Shown: one piece after another, positions 35,750 to 48,574 of the stretch
Numbering within the stretch: position 1 is the first letter of the stretch
Layout of the letters: every line of letters starts with the position of its first letter
Source of the DNA: Gnetum montanum
Taxonomy: Eukaryota > Streptophyta > Gnetopsida > Gnetales > Gnetaceae
DNA: 64,000 bases
Assembly: GCA_015680685.1 (NCBI GenBank)
Contig: MNCI01005835.1
Location: 1 to 64,000, forward strand
Direction: 5' to 3'
The notes under the pieces: generated by a model
Database searches by the model: none
What the model was told of the DNA's origin: nothing
What the model saw: the letters and a program-made list of their open reading frames with translations, nothing else
Program-made: the position numbers and the translations under genes

Positions 35750-36827
35750 GTTAAGAAGCATTGTCATTTCCTTAATTTTTTTCTCTTTTAGGAAGTATCT
35801 TTTTTAGAATCTTGGCCTTAGTCTTCTCTTACTTCTCACATGTGTTTTTCTTGGTATTACCTTATGCCTTTGCTTCTTTATCTCCCTTAGAAGCCTTGGA
35901 GTCTTTACCTTTGAAATTCTTAGGACCTTTGTTGAAGACTTGAAGTTTCTTTTTAGTCCTAAGAGCCTAATCAAAACTTTCATCCAAGGTTTGAGATTCA
36001 TAAAAGCTAAGTTCTTATTAAAATTCTTTCTTTAATCCACCTTAGAAGTTAGAAGCTTGTTCATATTCATCCCAATGAACCTTAGCTTGTGAGAAAGCCT
36101 TGCAAAATTCCATATAATATTCCTTTACACTTTTATTACTTTTTCTCATATATTTTAGTATTTGAATGGTTTTTTGCCTATGTTGAGACATTTTAAATCT
36201 TTACTTAAGCATAAACTACATGAGAGACCAATCTTTGATAGAAGTATTATTGCTTACCACATAAGAATGATTTTCATGCTTCCACCATATTTGTTTCATA
36301 TCTTGAACCTTTGTTTTAGCATATGACACTTTTTAATGATTTTCAACATCTTTAAGTTGAAAATATTTGTTAATCATCTTAGGATAAGAGAGAAAAGATT
36401 TAGTACCTTTTATTCCATTGAAGGATTTAACTTTAACTTTAACAAGAGTAAACTTAGTTCCTTTACTTTGATTCTTTAGAGACTTATGAAAGAATTCCTT
36501 CCTTCCTTTTCTAGAAAAGATGAACCCTTGAGACTTGTTATCAATACTTGAAGAATGAAGAATCTCATCATCTTGTTTTTCATTCTCTTCAAAGTCTTCA
36601 TTTTAAAGAGGAATATCTTCTTCAAAAGGAGGCATAAATGACTCTCTTAAAGAAGTCCTTAGTGAAGAATCACTTGAGTTGTTCTCTTGGCTAGATTCCT
36701 TTGGTGAAAAAGCATGACCTCTATTCGCTTCCAAATTTTCAAGTTTTTCAACAAAGAATTTAATAGCATTTCTCATGTCTTCCATGTCTTTAGTCAAAGC
36801 TTGAACTTTCTTCTTCTTTGGAGCCAT
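35750..36827 (-). pseudogene. gag: Gag of a second gypsy lineage, broken
   Basis: Starts at 36827 with MAPKKKKVQALTKDMEDMRN, a coiled-coil-like N-terminus. Around 36060-36300 broken frames read WSLM and MRKSNKSVKEYYMEFCKAF, which match the capsid helices of Retrotrans_gag (W..L...L..RF ... S V.EY..EF). A Lys-rich tail follows (35804-36001). It is unlike the gag of A-E and is paired with a tRNA-Met-like primer site, so it belongs to another gypsy lineage. No pol is present. Confidence 0.55.
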
Positions 36828-37125
36828 AATTAAAATTGACTTAAAAGGTGAAATTCACCAAATTCTACAAGAAGATATGAAAGCTCAAAAGATTCAAAGA
36901 TCGTGAAACAAGGATTACTTAAATCTTAAGAGATATTTAAACCCTGGCTATTACAAGCAAGTGGGTATCTAAATCTATAATTACTTCATAGACCTTTAAA
37001 GAAATCCTAAGAAGTATGGAAAGTATGAAAATTAAGATTTCAAACAAAAATGATGATATGAAGAATGATTCTTTGTATTTGAAATGAGTATTCTCCAATT
37101 GAATTAAATTGTCTTCATAGCCAAT

Positions 37126-37900
37126 GCTCTAACATCAACCTAATGAAAAGCTTCCTTGGATTTCTCAATTCAAGATCACTTAAGGACAAAGAACTAATAT
37201 AAATCCTCATTTAAATAAGAAAAGAAATGAAAAACCTTATTCTTGCTCAAAAGAAAATGATTACAATGCATAAAAAGCAAACACACTTACAATGGTAGAT
37301 AATCAATTCAACAAATCCTGACATCCTCTTCCAATACAAGCTTGATCATCAAAGGATGATTACACTCTCAACACTCAAGAAGATCTCTCTCTTACTCTCT
37401 TAAAGATAAAGTGACCTTTGCTTGATCTTAGCCATCTTCTCTAGAGTCATCTTGGCCTTTTATAACTTTTTCAAGCATCACTTTATCTTCCTTGACCATT
37501 AGGTGGCATCAAAAACTGTCTTTTTTCATAAAGTTCATTTTATCGGGACTATGACTCACAATGTCCTTGAAATTTGTTATCTTGTAACTAACTGTGATTG
37601 CACTTATGTCCAATAGTTAAAAGCATAATTTTCTTGTTACTATTTCTCTATTGCAACCTTGCTGTAACTAGCAACTTCAAGCTACAACTCATTGCGACCT
37701 ATAGTGACTTGGAACTCCTTGCCCAACTTGGAAATTATATAGAATTCATAATTTGGACATACTATGGAAGACTATGACTCACAGTTGCCTATAGGGCTAG
37801 ACTATGGCTCACTATGATCCATAGTTATGTACCCAAGCTACAAAAAGTACACAAATGACTTCAAAAAATAATCAAATACAAATACATGACTCCTACTACT
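37126..37900 (-). repeat. LTR (5') of the second gypsy lineage, approximate
   Basis: On the minus strand TTGATGTTAGAGC (37126-37138) is a degenerate tRNA-Met primer site, placed about 300 nt upstream of the gag at 36827. The LTR would extend right from about 37139. It includes TTTTATAACTT (about 37458) and, at 37540-37830, many short ACTATGACTCACAATG / ACTATGGCTCACTATG-type words that look like U3 subrepeats. The outer boundary is a guess. Confidence 0.4.
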
Positions 37901-38299
37901 TCTAGGATATAATGAGTATAAGAATTACCTCCAAGAGTAGGTTGATGTCCTCATCAATCTCTCATATCATTTCACTATCTAAATCTATGTTCTTCATGAA
38001 TCATATTATATCCCATTTTCATATATCCAACATTATCATTAAAATCCCTTCCAATGAATATGTTTTTTTGTTGGGAAATTTTTTAAAGCATGAAATCCAT
38101 TTAATCTAGAAATTGTTACTTGATAGAATTTTCTAGACCAATTTGTAAAGCATATATGCTAAGAATTTTGATAATATCATTTTCAAGCATACTTTTAATG
38201 CCCACAATTTGATTTCCATGACAATATACCTATATCACTTTATCTTTGACAAATTGATTAACAATGATGGTGATGAAATATCAAATAAGATGGTTGCAT

Positions 38300-39139
38300 C
38301 GATGGATGCCCATCAATGTATCTTAAGATGCAGTGATGTAGGTATGTCAATGCTAATGTAGGTATTTCCTATATGAATGCGCACACCCCTCACATTTATG
38401 GTATCTTTCAATCATTACCTTAGTCAAAATATTGTAGTTTCTTCCTATAGAAGTTAGAATATTTTTTCCTTTGAGTGCCTATAGCGTGGATTCAAGTGAT
38501 TATCGTCATTTTATTTGAGTGCATATGTACTTGGATACATTTGCATGAGAAAAAAGAAAATCGAGATTTCTTGTATCTGTTGTAGCACTTCGATTAGTAT
38601 AACTTTATTTTTCACCAATTTACTTTACATGCAATTTACTTTCTTGTTATTAAGCAATTAATATTATCATTTGTAAGCAACATGAGTATGACCACTTCGA
38701 GCAGGATATATTAACGCTTGGTAATACCAGTAGTAGAAACTTGGTAGGCCTAGTAGTATACACTTGGTAACCCAATAGTGTTAATATATGTTTAGGATGT
38801 GTATAGAAAGTGGGAAAAGGTACTTCATGTTTAGACTTGTTAGTTAATAAAGTAGTTAATTAGTTAGTTAATTTAAATATTAAATCTTTATTTACTTAAT
38901 CATTTAGTAAGTGGAGAAAATAATAAAAAACTATAAAATTACATGTATTGTACTTCAACCACACTTAACCATACGCATAGATTAACACAAGTGTTGATTA
39001 GAAAGACAACGACTAGTGACTACATCATTCACCATCTATGAATATCGGCCACTTAGGTAAACAAAGTCCATGGAATTTGATCGGATCGGGTGTACATGCT
39101 AATGATTTGTATAGTTGGGCATAGGAAATACTTGTTGCT
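38300..39139 (+). repeat. Plus-strand LTR (H) abutting element C
   Basis: Aligns by eye, in reverse complement, with the LTR of element C (GTTAGAATATTTT...GAGTGCCTATAG; the CTTGGTAACCCAATAG pair; GGGCATAGG...ATACTTG). It stops at TTGCT, exactly where C begins with TGATGAGTAGCAAG, so the two form an inverted pair. The left end is approximate; no internal region belonging to it was found on its right because C occupies that position. Confidence 0.65.
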
Positions 39140-39983
39140 TGATGAGTAGCAAGTATACCCTATGTCTAACCATATATATCACTAGCGTTCACACAACGAT
39201 CTGATCGAATTCTATAGACTTGAGCTCTCTAAGTGCACTAGGTCTAGGAGGTGAATCTACAAATCATGATTGTTGTTTTCTTAGGTCCACTTGTGAGGTG
39301 CAAGTGTATGGTTAAGTGTAATTGAGGCATTTGATTTTTATCATTTTATAATTTATTGTTTTAATGGCCTAAGTGCTAGAAACAAAGTAAATTTTAATAT
39401 CTAATTAACCTAATTAATCTAATAACTAACTAACACTTAACTAATCCTAACATAAGTATTCATTCTCACTTTCTTTACACATCCTGAACATGTTACAACG
39501 CTACTCGATTACCAAGCATTAGGCACTACTGGGATTACCAAGTGTTAATGTATGCTCGAAGTGGTCATACTTATGTTCACTAATTAATTGATATTAATAA
39601 CTTAATTACAATTCATTAAAGTAAAGTGCATGAATAATAAATGTGTAAGGAAACATTAATCTATTCCAAGTGTTGCAAGGTTTGATCAGAAAAGCTCATC
39701 TTTATTGTCATTCATACTAAGATGTTTAGGTACATCAGTGCTCAAATAAAGATCTGTACACTTCTTTGACTCCTACTATAGGCACTCAGAAAATATTCTA
39801 ACTTTTAGAAGGAAAAACTATGAGAGCTTCACTACAACTAATGGAAAGATGGGATGAATTGTGGGCCCAAGTGTTATATTTATAAGTAGGCACACATCTT
39901 GTGATATTGGATATCTGATAATGCAGCATGGGCTATGATATCGGGGCTTCAATGTCAGGGCCTAGGTAGAATACAATTCATCA
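39140..39983 (-). repeat. Element C 3' LTR (844 bp)
   Basis: TGATGAGTAGCAAG to ACAATTCATCA. The complement of the polypurine tract (TACCCCCACAATTAAATG) follows at 39984. Palindromes GATATTGGATATCTGAT and GATATCGGG lie at 39900-39945, next to a TATA region (TATATTTATAAG, about 39877-39888). Confidence 0.9.
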
Positions 39984-42320
39984 TACCCCCACAATTAAAT
40001 GAAAACTCATCCTTAGGTGAACAAAAGGAAGAACAAGTTCTTTATAAAATATTAAGAAGGTATGGAATTATTGACTAATAAATTGACACACAAACTAACT
40101 TAAACAAATAGATGCTAAGTGCCCAAGTATACAAATTTATGATCTTTTACAAAATTTGGTGTTCATTCCTACAAAATTGAACACCTTGACAAAAAATTGA
40201 GATCCAAGCCCCTCTAATGACTTGAAGATAATGTTCTCAAAGAGCTCTTGTTGTGTGGGCTTTTGCTACCTTCTCCTAGGGCTGTTTAGGCTATTAACCC
40301 CTTCTAGCTATAGGTTGCTTGTGCCTTGGTTGGGATGGTCCCGCTTCTAGTCCATGCTTCCCTTTTGGTGCCATTTGTGATCACAATAGAATTAAGGATT
40401 AGCATGTGATGTGTAACTTATAACATTTAGGTACCTTGTCTCTCTGGATAGTTACACTTGGCTAAGTTGTGATCATGGTAGATTGATTATTTTAATATTA
40501 TTTAATTTCTATGGCTTCTAGAGTCTGTTGGAAGGGTTTAACTTGCATAAATTAGTGATTTCAATGTTAATTTATTCATTAAACCCTTGTGGAAGCAAGA
40601 GAAATTTCAAATTTTTTTTTGCCAAAAACCTAACATTTGTAGCCCCCATGACATAGAGCATACCTCTAGTAGTGCTAGGACTAAAAAACAAGGTGAATTG
40701 GACAAGCGGTTTGAAAGTTATTAGATTTGGAAGGTTATGGACTCTAAAAGTTTTCAACATTAAAGATAATAAAAAACAAAGAGTTTTAACACAACTTGAA
40801 GTTCTCAGGGAGCCAGAAAAGTCATGAACATGATGAAATGCTTAAAAAGGGTTAGATAATTCATGAAAAAAAAAGAATTTTTCATTGGAGAACATTGTGA
40901 AGGAGTGCGCAATTGGATGTCACTAATGGAGCACACAAAAGGTGTGATCATGAAAATGCTTAAGGATAAGAAACTTACCTAGCCCAACCAAGAGGTATGC
41001 AAGTGGGTCCTCCCCAAAGCAAGCTCATGCCCTTAATGTCCTTACATGCCTTCAAACCAAGGAGTCTGTGAGTCCCATGGTTGATTAATGGTTGTGGAAT
41101 GTTAAGGACTAAATCCTGTAAGAACCTACCTAAGAATTTTGACACATCAAACTAAAACATTGAATAAAATCATGAACAATTGGTAGTGAGGTGAATTATG
41201 GAAAGTAGTAGCAAATGCAAGAGAAGGTGGAATAGAGTCCCAAATTGTGGTTACATGAAGTCCCTTGTGGATATTATGATTAAGATGACTTGATATAGTC
41301 CATCCTTAGTCTAGATCAAAACCAACCATTTCTAGTGACTTTGCATTAATACTCTTAAACTAGTCCATCCCCTCAAGACATAAGAATACTCCCATAGATC
41401 AATCATCATTCTTTAAAGAGAAGAAAAGAGAAGCTGAAAGTGAGAAAGAGCCTCAATTAGAGGGGACCTTCAAACATGGGTAACATGTCTTTCTAGTCTC
41501 ATAACAAGTGCTTATAGCCCATTATTGAGTCTAAGGGGTGTGCTTTAAATTCCCATCATTTTTTTGGATTTTAATTTTTGGACGAGAACCATACCATGCA
41601 AAGACTTTAACTTCCTGTTATTGGTTGACTATGGAACAGTAAAAAATCCATGAAAAGACTCATGCACTCAAGAGGGTAGGTAGGTATAGAGAGCATTTGA
41701 AGTCACACCCTTGTTAATCCATTTAATCCTTCCCAAGTTTGGAAAGTACCAAGGTCACGTGTTCGTTAGAAAGTTCTTATTAAGGAAGGGACCTCATATT
41801 TCCAAAATAATTAACACAATAGAGTTTTGTAAATGGGTGGATGATGTGGACTCACTACTTGTTCCATGAAAAAGAAACCACGTCTCAGTTATCAATACCA
41901 AAATTCAAAGATAGAATCGAGGCATTAGCATTCAAATAACATTATAGTACAAACCACCATCAATAGCAACTACCGTTGCATTGTGTTTTGTTAGCAATAA
42001 AGGAAAAATAGGACAAAAAAAACATAAGAAAAATTCAAACTAACTAAAGTAAAATATAGAAGAAATTGTAAAATATGTAAGAAAGAGAAAATGTACTAAC
42101 GATCTTATAAAATAAAAATTGGTGTAAAAAAAAAAAAGGAATGTAAAAACAAAAAAGTGTAAAATAAAAAAGGTAAAAATTTAGGAGCCACTTTGTATGA
42201 TTAGAATGGATGGCCATCTCCTGCATAATTGAGTTGGAAGGAGGATATCTGAAATATTAAGCATGCTTGTTCATCTGAGGAGGTGTTGTGGTCATTGGCT
42301 CTCTTAGGCTTATGAAAAGG
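39984..42320 (-). other. Element C 3' internal noncoding region
   Basis: No ORF of note. Shared blocks: GTGGGTCCTCCCCAAAGCAA at 41003, AACATGGGTAACATGTCTTTC at about 41473, an A-rich tract (T-rich in sense) at about 42000-42175, and the GGATGGCCATCTCCTGCATAA block at 42207-42227 directly next to the integrase end. Confidence 0.7.
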
Positions 42321-42321
42321 T

Positions 42322-43330
42322 TTAGTTTGTTGCATGTTGAGTAACAGTTTTTTTATTTAGGCTTTTAGATTTGTATATCAGCATGGCCCTAGAAGGAAAG
42401 GTTTCATAGATGATATAAGGCCCTTCCCACAATGTTTGGAACTTAGTTCTTTGTGGCACATGTGTGTGGTTCCAGTAAAGGACCTTGTCTTCTAGTTGAA
42501 ATTTTACCTTCCTTATTTTAAGGTCATGGCATTGCTTATTGAATGCCTTGTGCAACTTGTTAAATGATAGGGCTACCAATCGGTTCTCATCTTGCTAGTT
42601 GAGGTCCATTAGCCTTTCTTTTTGTGCTATACTTAGGTCAAGATCAAGAGCACAAGTTGTTGAAAGGGTACGGAGCTTGGACTAAATAGGAAGAGTTGGA
42701 AAGTTTTTGTACACCAGCTCATAGGGAGAATAGTCTATAGGGAGTTTCTAGGTTGAGCAATAGGCCCAAAGGGCATTGTTAAGTTTAGTGCTCCAGTTCC
42801 TCCTATATTTGCTAACTATTCTTGTTGAGATATTAGTGATTTTGCTATTCGTAATCTCAACTTGACTATTGGCTTGGGGATGGCAGGGTGTTGTTAATTT
42901 ATGCTCTACCTCCAAGCGTTGCATGAGCTTCCAAAAGGTAGTGCTTGTAAAGTGAGTATCATTGTCAGAAATAAGTGAATGTGGCACATCAAATTTGTTG
43001 ACAACATTTTGTTGTAAAAATTGAGTAGTTGTAGAAGATGTGTAATTACTGATGGTTGCTGCTTTTGCCCATTTCACACAATAGTGAACAATGTCTATGA
43101 TGTACACCTTTCCATTTAACATGGATGTGATGGGACCCATGAAGTCAATGCCCCAAATGTCGAAGGGTTTTAGTGGTTGGATCCACTACTAAGGTTCCTC
43201 CATATGTGGGTCATTTCACCATCACGTTGGCAGTGTTCACAAGAGTAGATGAATTAGTGAGCATCCTTGAAGAGAATTGACCAATAATACCCTACCATCA
43301 GGATATTACTGGTTGTGTGTCTTCCAGCAT
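42322..43330 (-). pseudogene. pol: Element C integrase, DD35E visible
   Basis: The catalytic core reads MGPITSMLNGKVYIIDIVHYCVKW (43140 on), SLISDNDTHFTS and QANSQVEITNSKI. The aspartate of SDND and the glutamate of QVEIT are separated by 35 residues, the DD35E spacing; the first aspartate is expected just upstream in IDFMGP. The C-terminal part (42322-42579) contains FQTLWEGPYIIYETF, the GPY-type end of gypsy integrases, and no chromodomain was seen. A stop and frame change between core and C-terminus break it. Confidence 0.85.
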
Positions 43331-43639
43331 AGTGGTCCCCACAAGGGCCCTCATGAGGATCTTGGAGGACATGTAGTTAGTCAGCATCAGCAATATACCA
43401 ATGAACCAAGCCATCAACACATACCCTGTAAAGGTGTCTGTTGATTTCCATGAAGCATTTCACTTGGTGAAGAAACTATTGTTTCTTCCTGTGGTCCAAC
43501 TCTTGTGGCATCTATTGAGTGAGAAGATAGGTGAGAATGCCATCTTACTAGTTAGACTCATTAGGCATTTACTCAGTTATAACCCTAGCAAAGAGGAGTT
43601 TATCAAGAAATTGATCAGATAGTAGGCTCTCCTTCTCTT

Positions 43640-45140
43640 TGTTGTGCCATCATGACTAAGACAAAGTGGTTAGCAACTACATTCTTAGTTTTCTTTTGAT
43701 CTACCATTGTAATATTGAATTCCTACAAGATCACTAGCCACCATATGACACGAGGGCTCATCATTGATTTGTTCATGAAGAAGTGGATTGCACTATTATG
43801 TGTGTGCATGAACACCTTGTACCCAAGAACATAGTGCTTGAATTTCTCCAAGGCATATACCACTGCCATTAGTTCCTTCTCTGTGGTGGTGTAATTCAGC
43901 TATGCACCCACAATGCTTCAGCTTGCACTATGGATGTAGTAAGGACATTTTTTATCATCCAACTACATGAGCACAACTTCAAAGACATAATTTGATGCAT
44001 TCGTCATTATATGGAATGGTTTGGACCAGTCAGGTGCTCCTAGGATTGAAGTTTATACAAGATTTTTCTTGAGTTGCTAGAATGCATTCTTGCATTTCTT
44101 GGTCCAGACATACAGAGGATCCTTCTTTGTAAGCTCTACTAATAGTTTGGAGATCTTAGAGAAATTCTCTATGAAGCAGTAGTAGTAGCCAGTGTGACCA
44201 AGGAATGAATAGACATCTTTGATAGTTTTCGATTGGTGGGTAATTCCTTAGATGACCATTATTTTTTCAAGGTCCACCTCAATCCCTACTTGAGGTATTC
44301 TGTGCCCAAAAATAATGCCCTCTTGGACCATCATATGGCTCTGTTGCTAATTAAGCTAAAGGTTGGTATCCACACACCTTTTTAGCACTTGCTTAAGGTA
44401 GTCTAGGGCTTGCTCAATTTATGAAGTCATTTATGAAGACTTTCACCCTAATACCAATTTGCTATTGAAAAATATACAGGACAAGGCATTAGAATGTTGT
44501 AGGGGCATTGCACAAGCCAAAGGTTATCTTTCGGTATGCAAAAGTCCCCTAGAGACTTGTGAATGTTGTTTCGACTTGATCCTTTTGTGTAATATCAACT
44601 TGTTTATAGCCACTATAACCATCCAAAAAGCTGTAATAGTAATGCCTAGAGATGGTGTTCAACACCTTCTTCAAAAATGGAAACAGAAAGTGATCTTCGG
44701 ATGTTGCCATGTTCAACAACTTGAAGTCAATATAGACCCTTCATTTGCCATCTTTCTTTGGCACTATCACAAGTGGGCTAACTCACTCATTATCCACAAT
44801 GGGATAGATGAACCCTACCTTGAGGAGTTGTTCATTTCCTGCTTGATGATCTGCTTGAGTTTGGGGTTCAACTACTGTTGCAACTACCTCTTTGGCTTCA
44901 TGGAATGATTTGTGTAGATGCGGTGCTGGCATATCCTAGGATCAATTCTTGTGAGTTTAGGATATAACCAAGAAAAGGCTATTGGCCATTTGTTGATCAC
45001 CTCCAATAGCTTCTTTTTGTGCAGAGAGGAAAGATTGACATTGATAATAACCAGCTTCCCATTGTTTAGAAAGACATATTCCATTCCGACTTGTAAAGGT
45101 TTTAGCTCAAGGGCCTCATGTTTGAAACTTTGAGGGATCT
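43640..45140 (-). pseudogene. pol: Element C reverse transcriptase/RNase H, decayed
   Basis: Minus-strand frames read FLNNGKLVIINV and RIDPRICQHRIY (45144-44884), YIDFKLLNMAT (about 44720), YYYSFLDGYSGYKQV (about 44610-44640) and FGLCNAPTTF (about 44500). At 44424-44448 the catalytic box is F-I-N-D-F instead of F-M-D-D-F, so the first catalytic aspartate is lost. The RNase H part is badly frameshifted. The long open frame on the opposite strand here (44459-44908) is only the shadow of RT. Confidence 0.85.
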
Positions 45141-45579
45141 CCAACTCTTCCTAATTGGTGTCATTAGGTTCATCATTGGAGAGTTGGTGATGAACTTACT
45201 CTAGTTTATCCATGCCTTCAACATAGACACTCATCAAGCTCTAAGTTGGTTTCGTGCATATTGTTGAGCTGCTATTAGGATTAGCTATCAGCCATTGGAT
45301 GCCCTCCTATTTTTTGGTTGTTGTGTACAGGCACCTCTAACTTTTAAACACATCTGCTTATTGCCTAGATGTTGTGATAGATGTACTTTTCACATACCAT
45401 AGTTTCTACACATAGTTACACCTTGTGTCACTTTATGTGATGCATGGAACTTACTTTGTCTCTATCTTCTTGAATTTATTTTTCTTGGAAATCTTCAAGG
45501 AGAGGTCTCTAATTCCTAATTGTGCATTAATGGTGCTCAACTAAGCCCTTCCCATGATGATTGGGAAGTCCCCCTTGTA

Positions 45580-45942
45580 ATTATCAACACGAATTACTAG
45601 GAAGTCAACAAGATAGGATCATACAGTGGTCACAATGTCCTCCACTAGTTTCAAGGGAATAGTGATCGATTAACTTGCCAACTGAAGTTGAAGGTTGATT
45701 TTCTTAAGTGGAGGTAGGTTTCAAGCTTTGTACATCTCATGGGAAATTAAATTTACATTAGAAAATGAGTCCATAAGAGCCTTGCAAGGCTCATTCCTAG
45801 TGATTTGCAAATAGATAAAGGAACTTCCAAGGTTAAATCTTTTCTTGGGAAGGTGGCTAGCCTTTATCCAATTGGTTATTGCATGGGTTAACATGATGGT
45901 ATGCACTTTGGAAGGCATTTGGTTTGAAGGGTTATCTAACAA
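45580..45942 (-). pseudogene. Element C protease, active site altered
   Basis: YLQITRNEPCKALMDSFSNVNLIS aligns with the retropepsin site of A and D, but D-S-G reads D-S-F. It is followed by the HEMYKA block and then a stop at 45721. The C-terminal flap part continues in another frame at about 45540-45600 (complement of ATGATTGGGAAG). Confidence 0.75.
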
Positions 45943-46129
45943 ATTTGTAGAGGATGAGAAAGAAGCAGGATCATTAGTGGTAAGTGTATGTAAGGGCTTT
46001 ATAGGACTGTTGGTTTAGAAGAAGGATCTTTTTTGGGGTTTATTTTTTGAACCACTTGACTAAGGAGCCAGCTGTAAGTTAGCAACCCTTGTGACATTAT
46101 GTTGCTACAGTTGGGCTGGAATTTCACCT

Positions 46130-48424
46130 TGCATTAATGGAGCAAGTGGTAACTACATTGAGGGCAAAGGAACATGAGTAGAAGGATGAGAAGGGTAATA
46201 AGAAAATGGGGATTTCCCTCTTGAAGATTGGGATTTGTAGTATTCAGGATGGTAGTAGTGATGCTGGAATGAAGCATGACTAGAAGAGTCACACAAAGAA
46301 ATGGGTTTCTGAACATAGTATCCATATGGATTAGAGTGTCGGTAAGGGTACTGTTGCCTTAGTGGTGGCATCTGCCATGATTGTGGGTGCTACCACTGAT
46401 GGTACTACTCATAAGGTTGTGGTGGAGCTCCACTCAAGTAATAGGCTTCTTGTTAGTGGAACTACCTGGAGTTGCCTTGAGAATAAAAAAAACCTTTTGG
46501 GTGCTTCCCTTCTTACTAATATAGGATTTAGAGCATACACCCCAAACTCCTGCAAGTGTGACATGATGGGATAACATCCCTTAGGATGTTCATATTGGAA
46601 AATGTCACATCCACCATCATCATCTAATTTGGAATCCACTACCTCCTCTACAATAACAGTTTTGCCCTTATCCCTTTGGTGGGCATGTTTAACTTCCTTC
46701 CTTTTCCTATAATCATGATCACTACTTTGCTTCTTAGATTCCTTTATTATTTTTTAGAGTAGTTTGGAACTTTTCATCCAAAGAGTTCCACATTTTGTCT
46801 ACCTTAGCCAAAATTTTGGAAAAAAACTTTTGAATTGGCAAGGTTTTTTGTTGCACCACTTCATCAAGCAGTGCCTCCTCCTCATTATCACAAAACTGGA
46901 CCTTCCATTTGCAGATGGAAGGGTCTTGATTGTATTCTTCTACACTTTCTCTTTTTCTCAATCTCCTTCTTCTTTGGAAACCTACTCTATCAGCCTTTAG
47001 ATCTGATGGATTCTAATTTTTGAAAGTCTCCCTTGGGCATAGACCCTAAGAGTTCTCCTTGTTTCTATGCAGACCCCATCTATGATATGGTGGAGTTGTT
47101 TCCTTTGAGAATAATCATGGCTAGGACATCGGTGCAAGAGAGAATAGTACCTACCCATGGCTACATCCAAGGGTTTATGTGTTCGTTGTTTTCAACCTTG
47201 GATCTGCTTTCTCAGATTGGACACTTAAGAGTACGTTTGATATTTGTCATTGAAGAGCTTAAGCTTTGTACTCCATTGACAAATTGATTCTAGCTCCAAA
47301 GACTGGAACCAACTTTTAGCTTCCTTAATTAGCGTCCTTGGGAATAACTTTAACTTTTTCCATTTGTTTTTTATGTTCTGTAAGGCACAGGCATTGTAAA
47401 AGGCTTGAAGATGGTTCTATGGATTTGAGTTGCATCCCCCTTCAAACTTAGGAATATTGCTCATATCCAACCATTTGATTTTGCTATCTTTCATATGCCT
47501 TGTTGGGATTCTCACAACCTTTGCAATGTTAAGAATGTTCCTTATTGCAAGTAAAGGCTCATCATGGTCATAGCCTTTGTGATGGCCATGATACCCATGA
47601 TGTTCTTTGCTTCCCCTTCTTTTGTGGTGGTGGGCCTTCCTTGATTGCCCATGCCCTTGGTCTTGACTAGTTCGGTAGGCCCTATCTATGGCTTCAGTTG
47701 GAATTAGAGGAGGAAGAAAAGCATTTTGAAGGTAAAGAAGCGGAAGGAGAGCTAGCACTAGGATGGTGCCTGCTATCCCCTCTTCTTCAGTCATGGCCAC
47801 GATCATCATGTCCATCATCATAATGATGCTTTTCCTTGTTCCTACCATGACTCCCACCTTTGGATGTCCCATGATCATGGGACTTGTTCTTGCCAAACCA
47901 GGATTGTTTATAGTAGATTGTAAATTTTGGTTTAGGTCCTATTCATCAAAACCAAGGGGAGGAGAGTTAGTAAATTGAGAATACCTAGAGAAGGAATCCT
48001 CTCCATCTTTCTGGCCTAGTAGGAACAAGGGGTTATTGGATCGTTTCCTTTTTGATGCTTCATAGTGCATCTCCTATTGCTGATCTTTCTTGGGTTGTGC
48101 TTTAGTGGGATGATAGTCCTGATAGTCATAGTCCTACACAACGTATTCAACATTGAGACCCTGGATGTCCAACCTCATTAGATTTTAGAGTAGCATCACA
48201 GGAACTGGTTAATCGAGCGGCAACACAATGTTTCCCTTCATGTCCCTCCACTGTAATTGTTCATCTTAATGTAGGATGAAGGTGAAGTCAAGCACATACT
48301 CATCGGGATGAGTATATACCACTTTGCATTGTTGGAGCATTGGCAGATTTGTCCCCCCACACCTTTGTTGATTAGAGGTATGCTTGAACAGTGGTGAAGA
48401 ATCAGCCTTGTGAGAAAAAGGCAT
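46130..48424 (-). pseudogene. gag: Element C gag, frameshifted
   Basis: The ATG is at 48424, 150 nt from the 5' LTR. The N-terminal His/Arg-rich region is split over several frames (48240-47400). The capsid core is at about 47000-47480 in decayed frames. The knuckle region at 46560-46610 reads C-D-I-F-Q-Y-E-H-P-K-G-C, so the second zinc cysteine is lost. The YPYRHSNPYGYYVQKPISL tail is at 46300-46365. Confidence 0.8.
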
Positions 48425-48555
48425 TTTAGTTTACTAAAAAAAATAGTGTGCTTGTAATATACTTTGTTAGTTGAGTGATTTAGCTTTGACGAGTTCATTA
48501 CAATGTCTATAAATAATTTTACTAAGTCATAGATAGTGCACATAGCTAACTAAAG

Positions 48556-48573
48556 TCCCTAGTAATGGCACCA
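48556..48573 (-). promoter_or_regulatory. Element C primer-binding site (decayed tRNA-Asp type)
   Basis: The minus strand reads TGGTGCCATTACTAGGGA just inside the LTR end, the same position as in A, B, D and E, with several changes from the tRNA-Asp complement. Confidence 0.7.
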
Positions 48574-48574
48574 A

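Noticed and set aside
44459-44908. 149-codon plus-strand open frame, the longest on that strand nearby
   Set aside because: It is antisense to the RT of element C; the minus strand gives clear RT motifs.
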